This document shows, one piece after another, positions 18,181 to 24,846 of a stretch of 64,000 bases of DNA. The notes beneath the pieces are model-generated. The model was not told where the DNA came from. It did no database searches and worked only from the letters and a program-made list of their open reading frames with translations. Position 1 is the stretch's first letter. Every line of letters begins with the position of its first letter. The position numbers and the translations under genes are program-made. This DNA comes from Deltaproteobacteria bacterium (GTDB lineage: Bacteria > Myxococcota_C > UBA6777). Where the stretch lies: positions 186,001 through 250,000 of the forward strand of contig SBHC01000040.1 in assembly GCA_006226375.1 (NCBI GenBank). The letters run 5' to 3'.

Positions 18181-19905
18181 CTAGTTGGATTTGAGGAACT
18201 GAATCAGGTCTTGCTTTTCTTGAAGAGTGAGCCCCTGGCAAGTCATGGTGTGACCTTGCGTTCCAAGAGCATGTCCTTTGGAGGGGGGGCGGGGGCCGTT
18301 GACGCAAAAGAGTTCTTCCAACGTATTCAACGAGCCGTTATGAAGGAATCGCTTAAAGGACCAAAGTCCTACAAGTCGTGGGGACTTGATGCTGTGTGTC
18401 AGCTTTTCACCGGGAGGGAGAGTGATGCCGCAACAAGGAACTCCATCCAGTTCAGCGTCCATCCATTGCTTCATCGCATCGTCGGTACCGATTTCTGTGT
18501 AGGTGTAATGTTTCTTTCCGCTTCCGCGTGGACCATCGTGACAGGTGAGGCAACCTTTCTGAGCAAACAGCTGCTTTCCGCGTTGGACGCTTTGAGCCGG
18601 TGGCATCGTGGAAGGTTTGGGAGCACGGAGCGAGTGAATGTAAGCGACCAAGGGCTCTCTACGAGCGGCAAGCCAATGGGCCAGAGGACCTTTCCCAAAG
18701 ATGACAAAGTCTTCGATGAATCGATCCAAACTCACGGTTCCACCGGTCCACCCCAGCATGGCGTGTACCATCCCAGCCTTTTTGCGCTCGGCTGGTGTTG
18801 GAATGCCCCACAATGCGCTGATCTTGCTGACGGTGTGAACCTTGTCATCCACAGGTAGTGGCTGGGTCAGGAAGTCCATGGTTCCAGCAGGCCAGGAGGC
18901 ATACTCTTTGCGTACCGTCTCTGAGAAGTTTGGAATCGATACGCCACTGGAAGCGAGAGGGAGCAAGTCCATGGTTGCAGCTACGCGGGTGATGGGGTCT
19001 TTCCAGATCTTTTGCAGCAAAGGCATGATCGCCTGTTGCACTTGGGGATCGAGCAAGTCTCCACGGACTTGACCTGCCGCAACCATGGGAAACAATGAAA
19101 CGGCAAGCATGTGTTTGCCATATTCATAATCATGATTGGGAGCGCCAACGGCATAGCGTCCATCAGGCATCTTCCCAAAGTGACAACTTGCACAGGTCAA
19201 AGCGACAGTATCGACCTTGCCTTGCAATTTACCAGAGGGTGCCAAACCCAAAGGAAGACCGTTTGTGGAGTAGGGGTCTGGTACCAAACCATACGACGAA
19301 AATCCCGGACCCACCTCGTTCTTAAATCGGTTCAACAGCAGATTGATAACCACTGTTGGAATTCCCACGGTCCCAAACGCTTCATAGAAAAACATCGACT
19401 TCCCACACAACAACTTCTTTCGATGATCTGTGGGGGATTGAAGCCACTCTTGGCACGCGTTCTTGAGCTTGCCATGCTCCAACAACGCTTTGAGGTCGTA
19501 CGAGACGTTGACCAACCCTTCGGAACGGTCGGGCTGTGCTTCAAACGGGTCAACTTTGGAAACAGGCGGCTCTGGAATGTTTGGCTTTTCAGGTTGTTCT
19601 TCTTGAGAAACCTCAGGCCATGTTGTTTCTTCCGGCTGCGGTTGCTCCTCTGGAGGTGCACCAGCATCGACTTGGGGAGAAGGTTCTGCCGAACTGAAAG
19701 GCTCTTCTGCGTGTCTCACGGGCTCCGCTTCTCTTGGAGTTGGCTCCTTTTCTGCCTTTTCTTTCGCAGGCTCTGTTTGGGCCACTGCTTCCACTTGGGC
19801 CTTGGATTCAGGGGAAGAGTTCTCTTGTATCGGAACTCCACAACCCATCCAAACCATCGGAAAAAGTAAGACACTCCAAAGAAAACCCTGACTGACCCGA
19901 CTCAT
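18181..19905 (-). CDS. Di-heme cytochrome c lipoprotein (CCP/MauG/RoxA-like)
   Basis: The 574-residue protein starts with a signal peptide and a lipobox-like MGC at residues 20-22. A Pro/Glu-rich linker of about 100 residues follows. The catalytic part has two heme c motifs, CASCH at 238-242 and CLTCH near 455. The end (FLHNGSLNTLEELF, then a helix with LTLQEKQDLIQFLKS) is typical of di-heme cytochrome c peroxidases and related MauG or rubber-oxygenase (RoxA) proteins. The exact reaction (peroxide reduction or oxygenase chemistry) cannot be read from sequence. It would act at the periplasmic or outer face. GGAGA lies 6 bases before the ATG. Confidence 0.82.
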   Translation of the reverse strand: MSRVSQGFLWSVLLFPMVWMGCGVPIQENSSPESKAQVEAVAQTEPAKEKAEKEPTPREAEPVRHAEEPFSSAEPSPQVDAGAPPEEQPQPEETTWPEVSQEEQPEKPNIPEPPVSKVDPFEAQPDRSEGLVNVSYDLKALLEHGKLKNACQEWLQSPTDHRKKLLCGKSMFFYEAFGTVGIPTVVINLLLNRFKNEVGPGFSSYGLVPDPYSTNGLPLGLAPSGKLQGKVDTVALTCASCHFGKMPDGRYAVGAPNHDYEYGKHMLAVSLFPMVAAGQVRGDLLDPQVQQAIMPLLQKIWKDPITRVAATMDLLPLASSGVSIPNFSETVRKEYASWPAGTMDFLTQPLPVDDKVHTVSKISALWGIPTPAERKKAGMVHAMLGWTGGTVSLDRFIEDFVIFGKGPLAHWLAARREPLVAYIHSLRAPKPSTMPPAQSVQRGKQLFAQKGCLTCHDGPRGSGKKHYTYTEIGTDDAMKQWMDAELDGVPCCGITLPPGEKLTHSIKSPRLVGLWSFKRFLHNGSLNTLEELFCVNGPRPPSKGHALGTQGHTMTCQGLTLQEKQDLIQFLKSN

Positions 19906-20243
19906 CTCTTCTCTCCGTCATTCGAACATCTCTGCGTGCTCTTTTTTTGCAGAACGTTTGTTCTATTTAGATTTTATGTAACAGTTGTTCTGTAAAAGGG
20001 CAAGAGAAATGTTGAAATTTTTTGGCGGGCTTTGTGGAAGAGCAAAAGGTTGAGTTTTGGAAGGGTTGGGGAGGGAGAGTTGTGGTGTGGAACTTTTGGA
20101 TTCAGTTTGTTGGGTATGTTTGTGGTCGTATTGCTGACTGAAGCCAAGCGATGAGCAACGATAAGCTGGTCAGTGTTTGGAGATGGAGGGAATCGATAAA
20201 GAAGGTACTCGAACCTGAGGAAGTGATCCGGAGTTTCGGGAGG
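19906..20243. other. Intergenic region with short inverted repeats
   Basis: No gene is supported. It lies upstream of the di-heme lipoprotein gene and downstream of the Arg/Trp-rich gene, both leftward. It contains two compact dyads within 60 bases of the lipoprotein start (see the separate entry) in an AT-rich stretch that should hold the promoter. Confidence 0.4.
19951..19993 (-). promoter_or_regulatory. Candidate operators AGAAC-N4-GTTCT and ACAG-N5-CTGT
   Basis: A perfect 5-4-5 inverted repeat (19951-19964) matches the GAAC-N4-GTTC form of the LexA box known in Bacillus and actinobacteria. A second dyad (19981-19993) lies 16 bases away. Both sit 45-90 bases upstream of the di-heme lipoprotein ATG. 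Binding by LexA is speculative because the motif is short. Confidence 0.35.
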
Positions 20244-21113
20244 CTAACGTCGGCGGCCGCCGCGACCGGAGCGTCGAAAGCTACGACTGCGTCCTGAGCG
20301 ACCAAAGCTCCGTCGGCGGAAACTGCGACGGTTCCCTCGGTTCCAACGACGGTTTCCACGGTTCCAGTGGCGGTTGCCACGGTTCCAGTTCCTTCGGTGG
20401 AACCGACGATTGCGCCGATTCCATTGACGACGCCATCTACGGTTCCTTCTGTTCCATCTGCGGTTGCGTCGGAGCCTGCGTTGACGTCGAAGCCACCTTC
20501 GGTTACGTCGCAGTCGGCGTTGGCGTCGAAGCCATCTTTGGTTGCGGCGATGCCATCGACGTTGCTCCCAGACATCCCAACCGTCGTTCCATCCACCATC
20601 CCATCCGGGCTGCCAGCCTCCATCCACCCATCCGTCGTTCCATCCACGGTTCCAGCGGTTCCAGTGATGACGGCGATTCCAGTTTCTCCGGTGCCAGCGT
20701 TGATTTCGGTTCCAGTTTCTTCGGTGGAAACGACGGTTGCGGCGGTTCCAGTTTCTCCGGTTCCATTGTTGTTGGCGTCCGCTCCAATTTCTTCGGTACC
20801 GGTTTTGATTGCGGAAACCTCGTCGATTCCCTCGGTTCCAGCCCCGATTGTTTCTACGGAATCGACCCGTGTTTCCAAACCTTCGGCTGCCTCGTGAGCC
20901 GCGATTGCCTCGGAATTCTCGGTTGCCTCGGGTACCGCGAGCGGACCGGCCTCGTCGTTGCTGAGCAAGGACCAGATGGTTGTTGGAGTCGGCGTTGTGG
21001 ACGGTTTGAGAAGTATCCAGGTTGGCCTTCTCTATCTGAGCGAAACTGCTGGTGCTGAAGAACAAGAGCCCAATCAGCGAGATCAGCGTGGCTATCTTGT
21101 TTTGCGTTTTCAT
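20244..21113 (-). CDS. Secreted Arg/Trp/Asn-rich low-complexity protein
   Basis: This 289-residue protein has a clear signal peptide (MKTQNKIATLISLIGLL, cleavage after SSFA near 25) and an AAGGAG ribosome site. The mature part from about residue 52 is almost only Arg, Asn, Trp, Gly, His and Phe. It is built of short units such as RRNWNRRNRRF and a 13-residue unit (WLRRQRRLRRNRR) present twice in tandem. A central acidic/aromatic island (NDGWVDGGWQPGWDGGWNDGWD) interrupts it. Predicted charge is extremely positive. I know no family with this composition; binding to DNA, polysaccharide or LPS is conceivable. The opposite strand and another frame are also open here because of the repeats, but only this frame has a signal peptide and ribosome site. 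Confidence 0.75.
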   Translation of the reverse strand: MKTQNKIATLISLIGLLFFSTSSFAQIEKANLDTSQTVHNADSNNHLVLAQQRRGRSARGTRGNREFRGNRGSRGSRRFGNTGRFRRNNRGWNRGNRRGFRNQNRYRRNWSGRQQQWNRRNWNRRNRRFHRRNWNRNQRWHRRNWNRRHHWNRWNRGWNDGWVDGGWQPGWDGGWNDGWDVWEQRRWHRRNQRWLRRQRRLRRNRRWLRRQRRLRRNRRWNRRNRRWRRQWNRRNRRFHRRNWNRGNRHWNRGNRRWNRGNRRSFRRRSFGRSGRSRSFRRSGRGGRRR

Positions 21114-21147
21114 ATTGATCTCCTTGGATGAGAGAAACCTTGTATTT

Positions 21148-21168
21148 CTTTAGATATACATTCTAAAG
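21148..21168. promoter_or_regulatory. Perfect 7-7-7 inverted repeat, candidate operator
   Basis: CTTTAGA and TCTAAAG flank a 7-base AT-rich centre, 35-55 bases upstream of the Arg/Trp-rich protein ATG. A leftward -10-like TATCTA overlaps the repeat and TTGCCC lies 16 bases upstream of it. The repeat would therefore cover the core promoter. Confidence 0.45.
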
Positions 21169-21380
21169 CAAAGGGCAAGTCTGAGCGGAAAGAGAAATAC
21201 CTTCGAAGGGTTGGCTGAGCTTCTTTGGCTGCTCCGGCTTTTCTTCCACAGAGCCTTATGCTATCTCTGCGTAAGATATTGTCTCAAAATCGCCCTGATT
21301 GGCCTCGACAAAGTAGGGAATCCCTACATTGCAGAAGCGTTTGCCAAGAACATCCGGATCGTGAAGGCTCCTCTCGATTA
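21169..21380. other. Intergenic region upstream of regB
   Basis: The frame upstream of regB stays open here, but no start in it has a ribosome site and its composition differs from the kinase. I treat it as leader and promoter DNA. Confidence 0.4.
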
Positions 21381-22727
21381 ATGATGCGTACCATTGAACT
21401 GCCAGGTCGTGCTTCCCAGGAAGAGTCGCTTCGGACCAACTGTGAGTGGTTGTTTCAGCTTCGGTTGATTCTCATTGTTGGAAAAGTTGCCCTCATTGGC
21501 TTAATTCATGGGTGGTTCCATCTCCAACTTCCTCTCGTTTCTTTGGGCTTGTTGGTGGGAGTCGAGGCTGTCAGCAACGTGGCGCTGAGGCTTCTTCTTC
21601 GCCGCGCAACTCCTCTGTTTTCATGGCTTCTTGGCGTCGTCATGACCCTTGATCTTGTCTTGCTCACAGGGATCTTTATCCTCACGGGTGGTCCTGCCAA
21701 CCCCTTCAGCTTTCTATATCTTGTCTACATTGCGATGGGAATCTTGGTGCTGGAGTCCCGATGGATGTGGTTCCTTTGTGTCTTCACCCTGGTTTGCTAC
21801 GGCTCCTTGTTTCTGGTTCCTTTGGCGCCCCACCACAGCATGCACTCCCACCACTCCATGAAGCTCCACATGGAAGGGATGTGGCTGGCGTATGCCATCA
21901 CCACCGTGCTGATCGTTTACTTTGTGACCCGGATGAAGTTCGCCTTGCAAAAGCGTGAACGGGAGTTGGCGTTGCTCTATGACCTTCAAGTTCGGAGCGA
22001 GAAGCTAGCGTCGTTGGCGGCCCTGGCTGGTGGCGCGATGCATGAGATTGCGACGCCGCTGTCCACGATCGCTTTGGTCGCGAAGGAACTGGAGAGAGGG
22101 CTCAACAAGAGCAACCAGCAACCTGAAATGGTGGAAGACGCGCGCTTGATTCGGGAGCAAGTTGAGAATTGTAGGGACATTCTTCAAACGCTTGTCAGTC
22201 AGGCGGGGGAAAACCTGGGAGAAGCCAGCCAGTCGATTGAGCTGAGAGACTTTGTGAAGCACACCCTGGATGTCTTTCAAGAGCGAGAGCGAGTCCAGAC
22301 GGATGTTCCCGAAGAGTTGCTCTCGATGCCTCTCTGGATTCCTATCGAGTCGATGGGACGGGTGATTCGGAACTTGCTTCACAATGGATTGGAAGCCTCA
22401 ACGCCTGGGCAATCCGTGCAGCTAAGCATGCGCCAGGAAGAGGCTCACTTGTTGATCCAAATCATCGACAACGGAACAGGTATACCGCAACATGTCATGG
22501 AGCAGGTGGGAGAACCGTTCTTTACCACCAAACCGGCCGGACGAGGCCACGGCTTGGGCGTGTTCCTTGCGACGAACCTTGCCGAGCGTCTGGGTGGCCA
22601 GCTTGTGTTGGAGTCGGAGTTGGAGGTGGGAACCACTGTGAAACTTCTCCTTCCTCTTGAAATTCTTGAGAAAGAAAACTTATCGACCCTTCCCAGCAAC
22701 GTGATTGAGACTGCAAATTATGAGTGA
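21381..22727 (+). CDS. regB: Redox-sensing sensor histidine kinase RegB/PrrB family
   Basis: RegB controls respiration, energy and carbon pathways in response to quinone and thiol redox state. The 448-residue protein has six N-terminal membrane helices with the quinone-site motif GGPANPF at 103-109. The phosphoacceptor box is HEIATPLSTIALVAKEL, with His at 221. An EQVENCRDIL segment has Cys at 264, the position of the redox-active Cys265 in Rhodobacter RegB. The ATPase has N (HNGLEAS), G1 (DNGTGIP) and G2 (GRGHGLGVFLA) boxes. A His-rich loop (HHSMHSHHSMKLHM) near 151-164 could bind metal. The start is one of two adjacent ATGs with a weak ribosome site. It overlaps regA by 8 bases. Confidence 0.93.
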   Translation: MMRTIELPGRASQEESLRTNCEWLFQLRLILIVGKVALIGLIHGWFHLQLPLVSLGLLVGVEAVSNVALRLLLRRATPLFSWLLGVVMTLDLVLLTGIFILTGGPANPFSFLYLVYIAMGILVLESRWMWFLCVFTLVCYGSLFLVPLAPHHSMHSHHSMKLHMEGMWLAYAITTVLIVYFVTRMKFALQKRERELALLYDLQVRSEKLASLAALAGGAMHEIATPLSTIALVAKELERGLNKSNQQPEMVEDARLIREQVENCRDILQTLVSQAGENLGEASQSIELRDFVKHTLDVFQERERVQTDVPEELLSMPLWIPIESMGRVIRNLLHNGLEASTPGQSVQLSMRQEEAHLLIQIIDNGTGIPQHVMEQVGEPFFTTKPAGRGHGLGVFLATNLAERLGGQLVLESELEVGTTVKLLLPLEILEKENLSTLPSNVIETANYE

Positions 22728-23295
22728 GTTAGACCACTCCCTTTCTACGGATGACCTTCGTCCTTCGATTCTCTTGGTTGATGACAGTGATGTGTTTCGT
22801 GAGCGTCTTGCTCGCGCGTTCCGTGAGCGGGGTTTTGATGTCCGGACTGCTGCCAACGCGGTTGAGGCGAGGGCCAGTGCAGAAGAAGACTCTCCTGAAA
22901 AAGCAGTCCTTGATTTACGGATGCCCGGTGACTCAGGTCTTCAGCTGCTCCAAGACCTCAAAGCCATTGACCCCACCATTGAGATGATCATTCTCACGGG
23001 ATACGGAAGCATCGCGACCACCATTGACGCCATGCGACTTGGTGCGGTCTATTATCTGCCCAAGCCAGCAGATGCAGACGACATTTTGGCCGCGTTTGAA
23101 CGCGCACAAACGCCTCCACTGGAGCCACCTCCTGACCTGGAGTACGAGGCTCCTTCCCTGGCTCGAACCGAGTGGGAACATATCAATCGCGTGCTGTCCG
23201 ACTGTGGCGGAAATATCTCCAAAGCCTCGCGAGTCTTAGGCATTCACCGTCGCTCTTTGCAACGCAAGCTGCAAAAGTTTCCTCCTGCCCAATAA
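22720..23295 (+). CDS. regA: Response regulator RegA/PrrA/ActR family
   Basis: This is the DNA-binding partner of RegB. The 191-residue protein has a receiver domain with acidic pocket DDSD at 21-24, phosphoacceptor Asp65 (LDLRMPG), Thr/Ser switch (LTGYGS) and Lys (LPKPAD). A Pro-rich linker (TPPLEPPPD) typical of RegA follows, then a Fis-like helix-turn-helix (GGNISKASRVLGIHRRSLQRKL) that matches the nearly invariant RegA recognition helix. The start ATG at 22720 overlaps the end of regB, so the pair is translationally coupled. Confidence 0.95.
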   Translation: MSELDHSLSTDDLRPSILLVDDSDVFRERLARAFRERGFDVRTAANAVEARASAEEDSPEKAVLDLRMPGDSGLQLLQDLKAIDPTIEMIILTGYGSIATTIDAMRLGAVYYLPKPADADDILAAFERAQTPPLEPPPDLEYEAPSLARTEWEHINRVLSDCGGNISKASRVLGIHRRSLQRKLQKFPPAQ

Positions 23296-23324
23296 CCTGC
23301 ATCTCTGCAGCTTACATTCTCCCC

Positions 23325-23404
23325 TGCGACAATTTGCCACATTTGCTCTAAGTATCCGATCGTAATTCGTTTTGTCTCTCCCTTTCTTGGTGCGACAAAT
23401 CGCC
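23325..23404 (+). promoter_or_regulatory. Candidate RegA-type binding sites
   Basis: TGCGAC-N5-GCCAC (23325-23340) fits the loose RegA/PrrA half-site pattern GCGRC-Nx-GNCRC. A second site, TGCGACAAATCGCC (23391-23404), contains the perfect dyad GCGA-N4-TCGC. Both lie between regA and the YtkA-like lipoprotein gene at 23497. The known consensus is degenerate, so this is suggestive only. Confidence 0.35.
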
Positions 23405-23496
23405 TCATTCCTGTCTGTTTGGATGTGGATATGTTGACGTTCTCAACGGATATGTCGCGAATGGTTTGTTCCATCCATGCAAAGGAGTGTGTAACG

Positions 23497-23946
23497 ATGA
23501 ATACGTTTTCCATGAAGAATCTGGTTCGTTTGTTGGCTGTTGCCTTGGTCAGTGCGGCGGTTGCGATGGGTTGTGGAGGCTCCACAGACAACAATCATAA
23601 CCACGACAACCACAACCAAAACTCCAACACTAACGGCGATTCGGGTCATTTTACGATCACCGCAACGTTGGAAGGTGGCGATGCCAAGACCGGCCAGAAT
23701 GTGATGATGATTGAGGTCAAGGACAAAGAGGGTAAGGCTGTGGAAGGTGCGACAGTTACGGTAGATCCGCAAATGCCTTCGATGGGTCACGGATCTTCCG
23801 AAACTCCTAAGGTCGAGGAGGTTGGTGGCGGCAAGTACAAAGCTACACCTGTAACCTTCACCATGTCGGGTGAATGGACCGTCACCATCAAGGTGGAAGC
23901 CAACGGCGAGACCGGCTCGAAAACCTTCGACTTCAGCGTGAAGTAG
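23497..23946 (+). CDS. Lipoprotein with YtkA-like domain and His/Asn-rich linker
   Basis: The 149-residue protein has a signal peptide ending in lipobox AMGC (Cys about 28). A His/Asn-rich linker follows (NNHNHDNHNQNSN), then a beta-sandwich of about 95 residues. The domain features GHFTITATLEGG, KEGKAVEGATVTVDPQMPSMGH and a final Trp strand (SGEWTVTIKV), which resembles YtkA/FixH-type domains often near copper or respiratory genes. The MPSMGH segment and His linker could bind metal; that is inference. An AAGGAG site lies 7 bases before the ATG. Location after regBA and candidate RegA boxes hints at redox control. Confidence 0.75.
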   Translation: MNTFSMKNLVRLLAVALVSAAVAMGCGGSTDNNHNHDNHNQNSNTNGDSGHFTITATLEGGDAKTGQNVMMIEVKDKEGKAVEGATVTVDPQMPSMGHGSSETPKVEEVGGGKYKATPVTFTMSGEWTVTIKVEANGETGSKTFDFSVK

Positions 23947-23988
23947 GCGGCAGTCCTATTTGGATGGGGTGGGAGGTCAGGGAGAGTT

Positions 23989-24009
23989 GTTGCATTCTTC
24001 CTGTGCAAC
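23989..24009. terminator. Possible terminator hairpin between convergent genes
   Basis: GTTGCA-N9-TGCAAC is a perfect 6-base-pair stem between the convergent lipoprotein and hypothetical genes, followed by GTTTC. The U-tract is short, so confidence is low. Confidence 0.35.
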
Positions 24010-24057
24010 GTTTCAGGGCTTGCGATTGGGAATGAGTGGTTTGGGGAGAGGTGAGGA

Positions 24058-24579
24058 TCAGTCGATGTCGCTTTTGGACACCATCTCTGTGGGAGCGACA
24101 TGGTCCGTCGGGGGGCAACAGCAGTAGTTGTAGACCAGAAGGATGCCGGGGGTTGCGGTGTCAAGCTCGTGCAAATTGAATTGCTCGGACTGTTTGTCCC
24201 AGGTCTCACGAACCAGATCGTACGATTGGCATTCTTCCTCACTCAGCACCTCGAAGTGCCAAAGCACCAGAGAAGGAAGCTCCTGCAGTTGATGGATGGC
24301 AAACGCAGCTTGTTGGCCGGTTTGGTTGTTGGTCACCACAAAAGCGCGGTGATCCGAATCATTGCAGAATCGCATCGAAAGCGGCAACAACTGTGTGTGC
24401 AGCGTCCCACAACGACGAACAATGATAAAGTTGTCTGGTTTTAATTCGACGAGATCTTCAAGTTGAAAGACGGCACCTTGGCCGAATTCTTGGCTGATGT
24501 AACGTAAGGCTTCTCCGGTGTTGGAGGCTGAGAGAAGAATGGATGGGGCATCGTTCCAGGTGGCTTCATACAGCGACAT
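24058..24579 (-). CDS. Hypothetical soluble protein
   Basis: This 173-residue protein has no signal peptide or membrane helix and a strong GGGAGA ribosome site. It has mixed alpha/beta composition with a C-terminal Cys cluster (NYCCCPP near 153-157) that could bind metal. I do not recognise the family. It is convergent with the YtkA-like lipoprotein gene and preceded by a perfect palindrome at 24644. Confidence 0.6.
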   Translation of the reverse strand: MSLYEATWNDAPSILLSASNTGEALRYISQEFGQGAVFQLEDLVELKPDNFIIVRRCGTLHTQLLPLSMRFCNDSDHRAFVVTNNQTGQQAAFAIHQLQELPSLVLWHFEVLSEEECQSYDLVRETWDKQSEQFNLHELDTATPGILLVYNYCCCPPTDHVAPTEMVSKSDID

Positions 24580-24637
24580 ACACAGCTCTCCCTCTTATGC
24601 GCTGTTAGAGATTCCAGCTCCTGATTCGAATGCAAAC

Positions 24638-24699
24638 ACAATCTCAGGAAGAACTTCCTGATGGGTGGGGGGTTGCCCTCACAACGCAAGAGAGATTGT
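24638..24699. promoter_or_regulatory. 18-base palindrome nested with an 8-bp inverted repeat
   Basis: TCAGGAAG-AA-CTTCCTGA (24644-24661) is a perfect dyad 65-82 bases upstream of the leftward hypothetical gene. It overlaps the left arm of a wider repeat ACAATCTC (24638-24645) / GAGATTGT (24692-24699). The two-base centre makes the inner dyad a better protein-binding site than an RNA hairpin. It may be an operator for the gene at 24579. Confidence 0.45.
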
Positions 24700-24846
24700 A
24701 TTCACAGGGGGGTGGAGCAAGGAGCGGACAAGCAGGCTCCAGAATCAGCATAGAAAACTTGTCCAGGATGTCAAGGTCAATTCTCTCTCTCCCCAAAGAT
24801 AGAATAGGGAGTTTCTTTGATTTCAGCGGCTTGGCGAGTTCGCGCC

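Noticed and set aside
20102-20968. Thr/Gly/Ala-rich leftward frame and a Val/Pro/Ser-rich rightward frame over the repeat gene
   Set aside because: Both result from the same low-complexity DNA; only the frame at 20244-21113 has a signal peptide and ribosome site.
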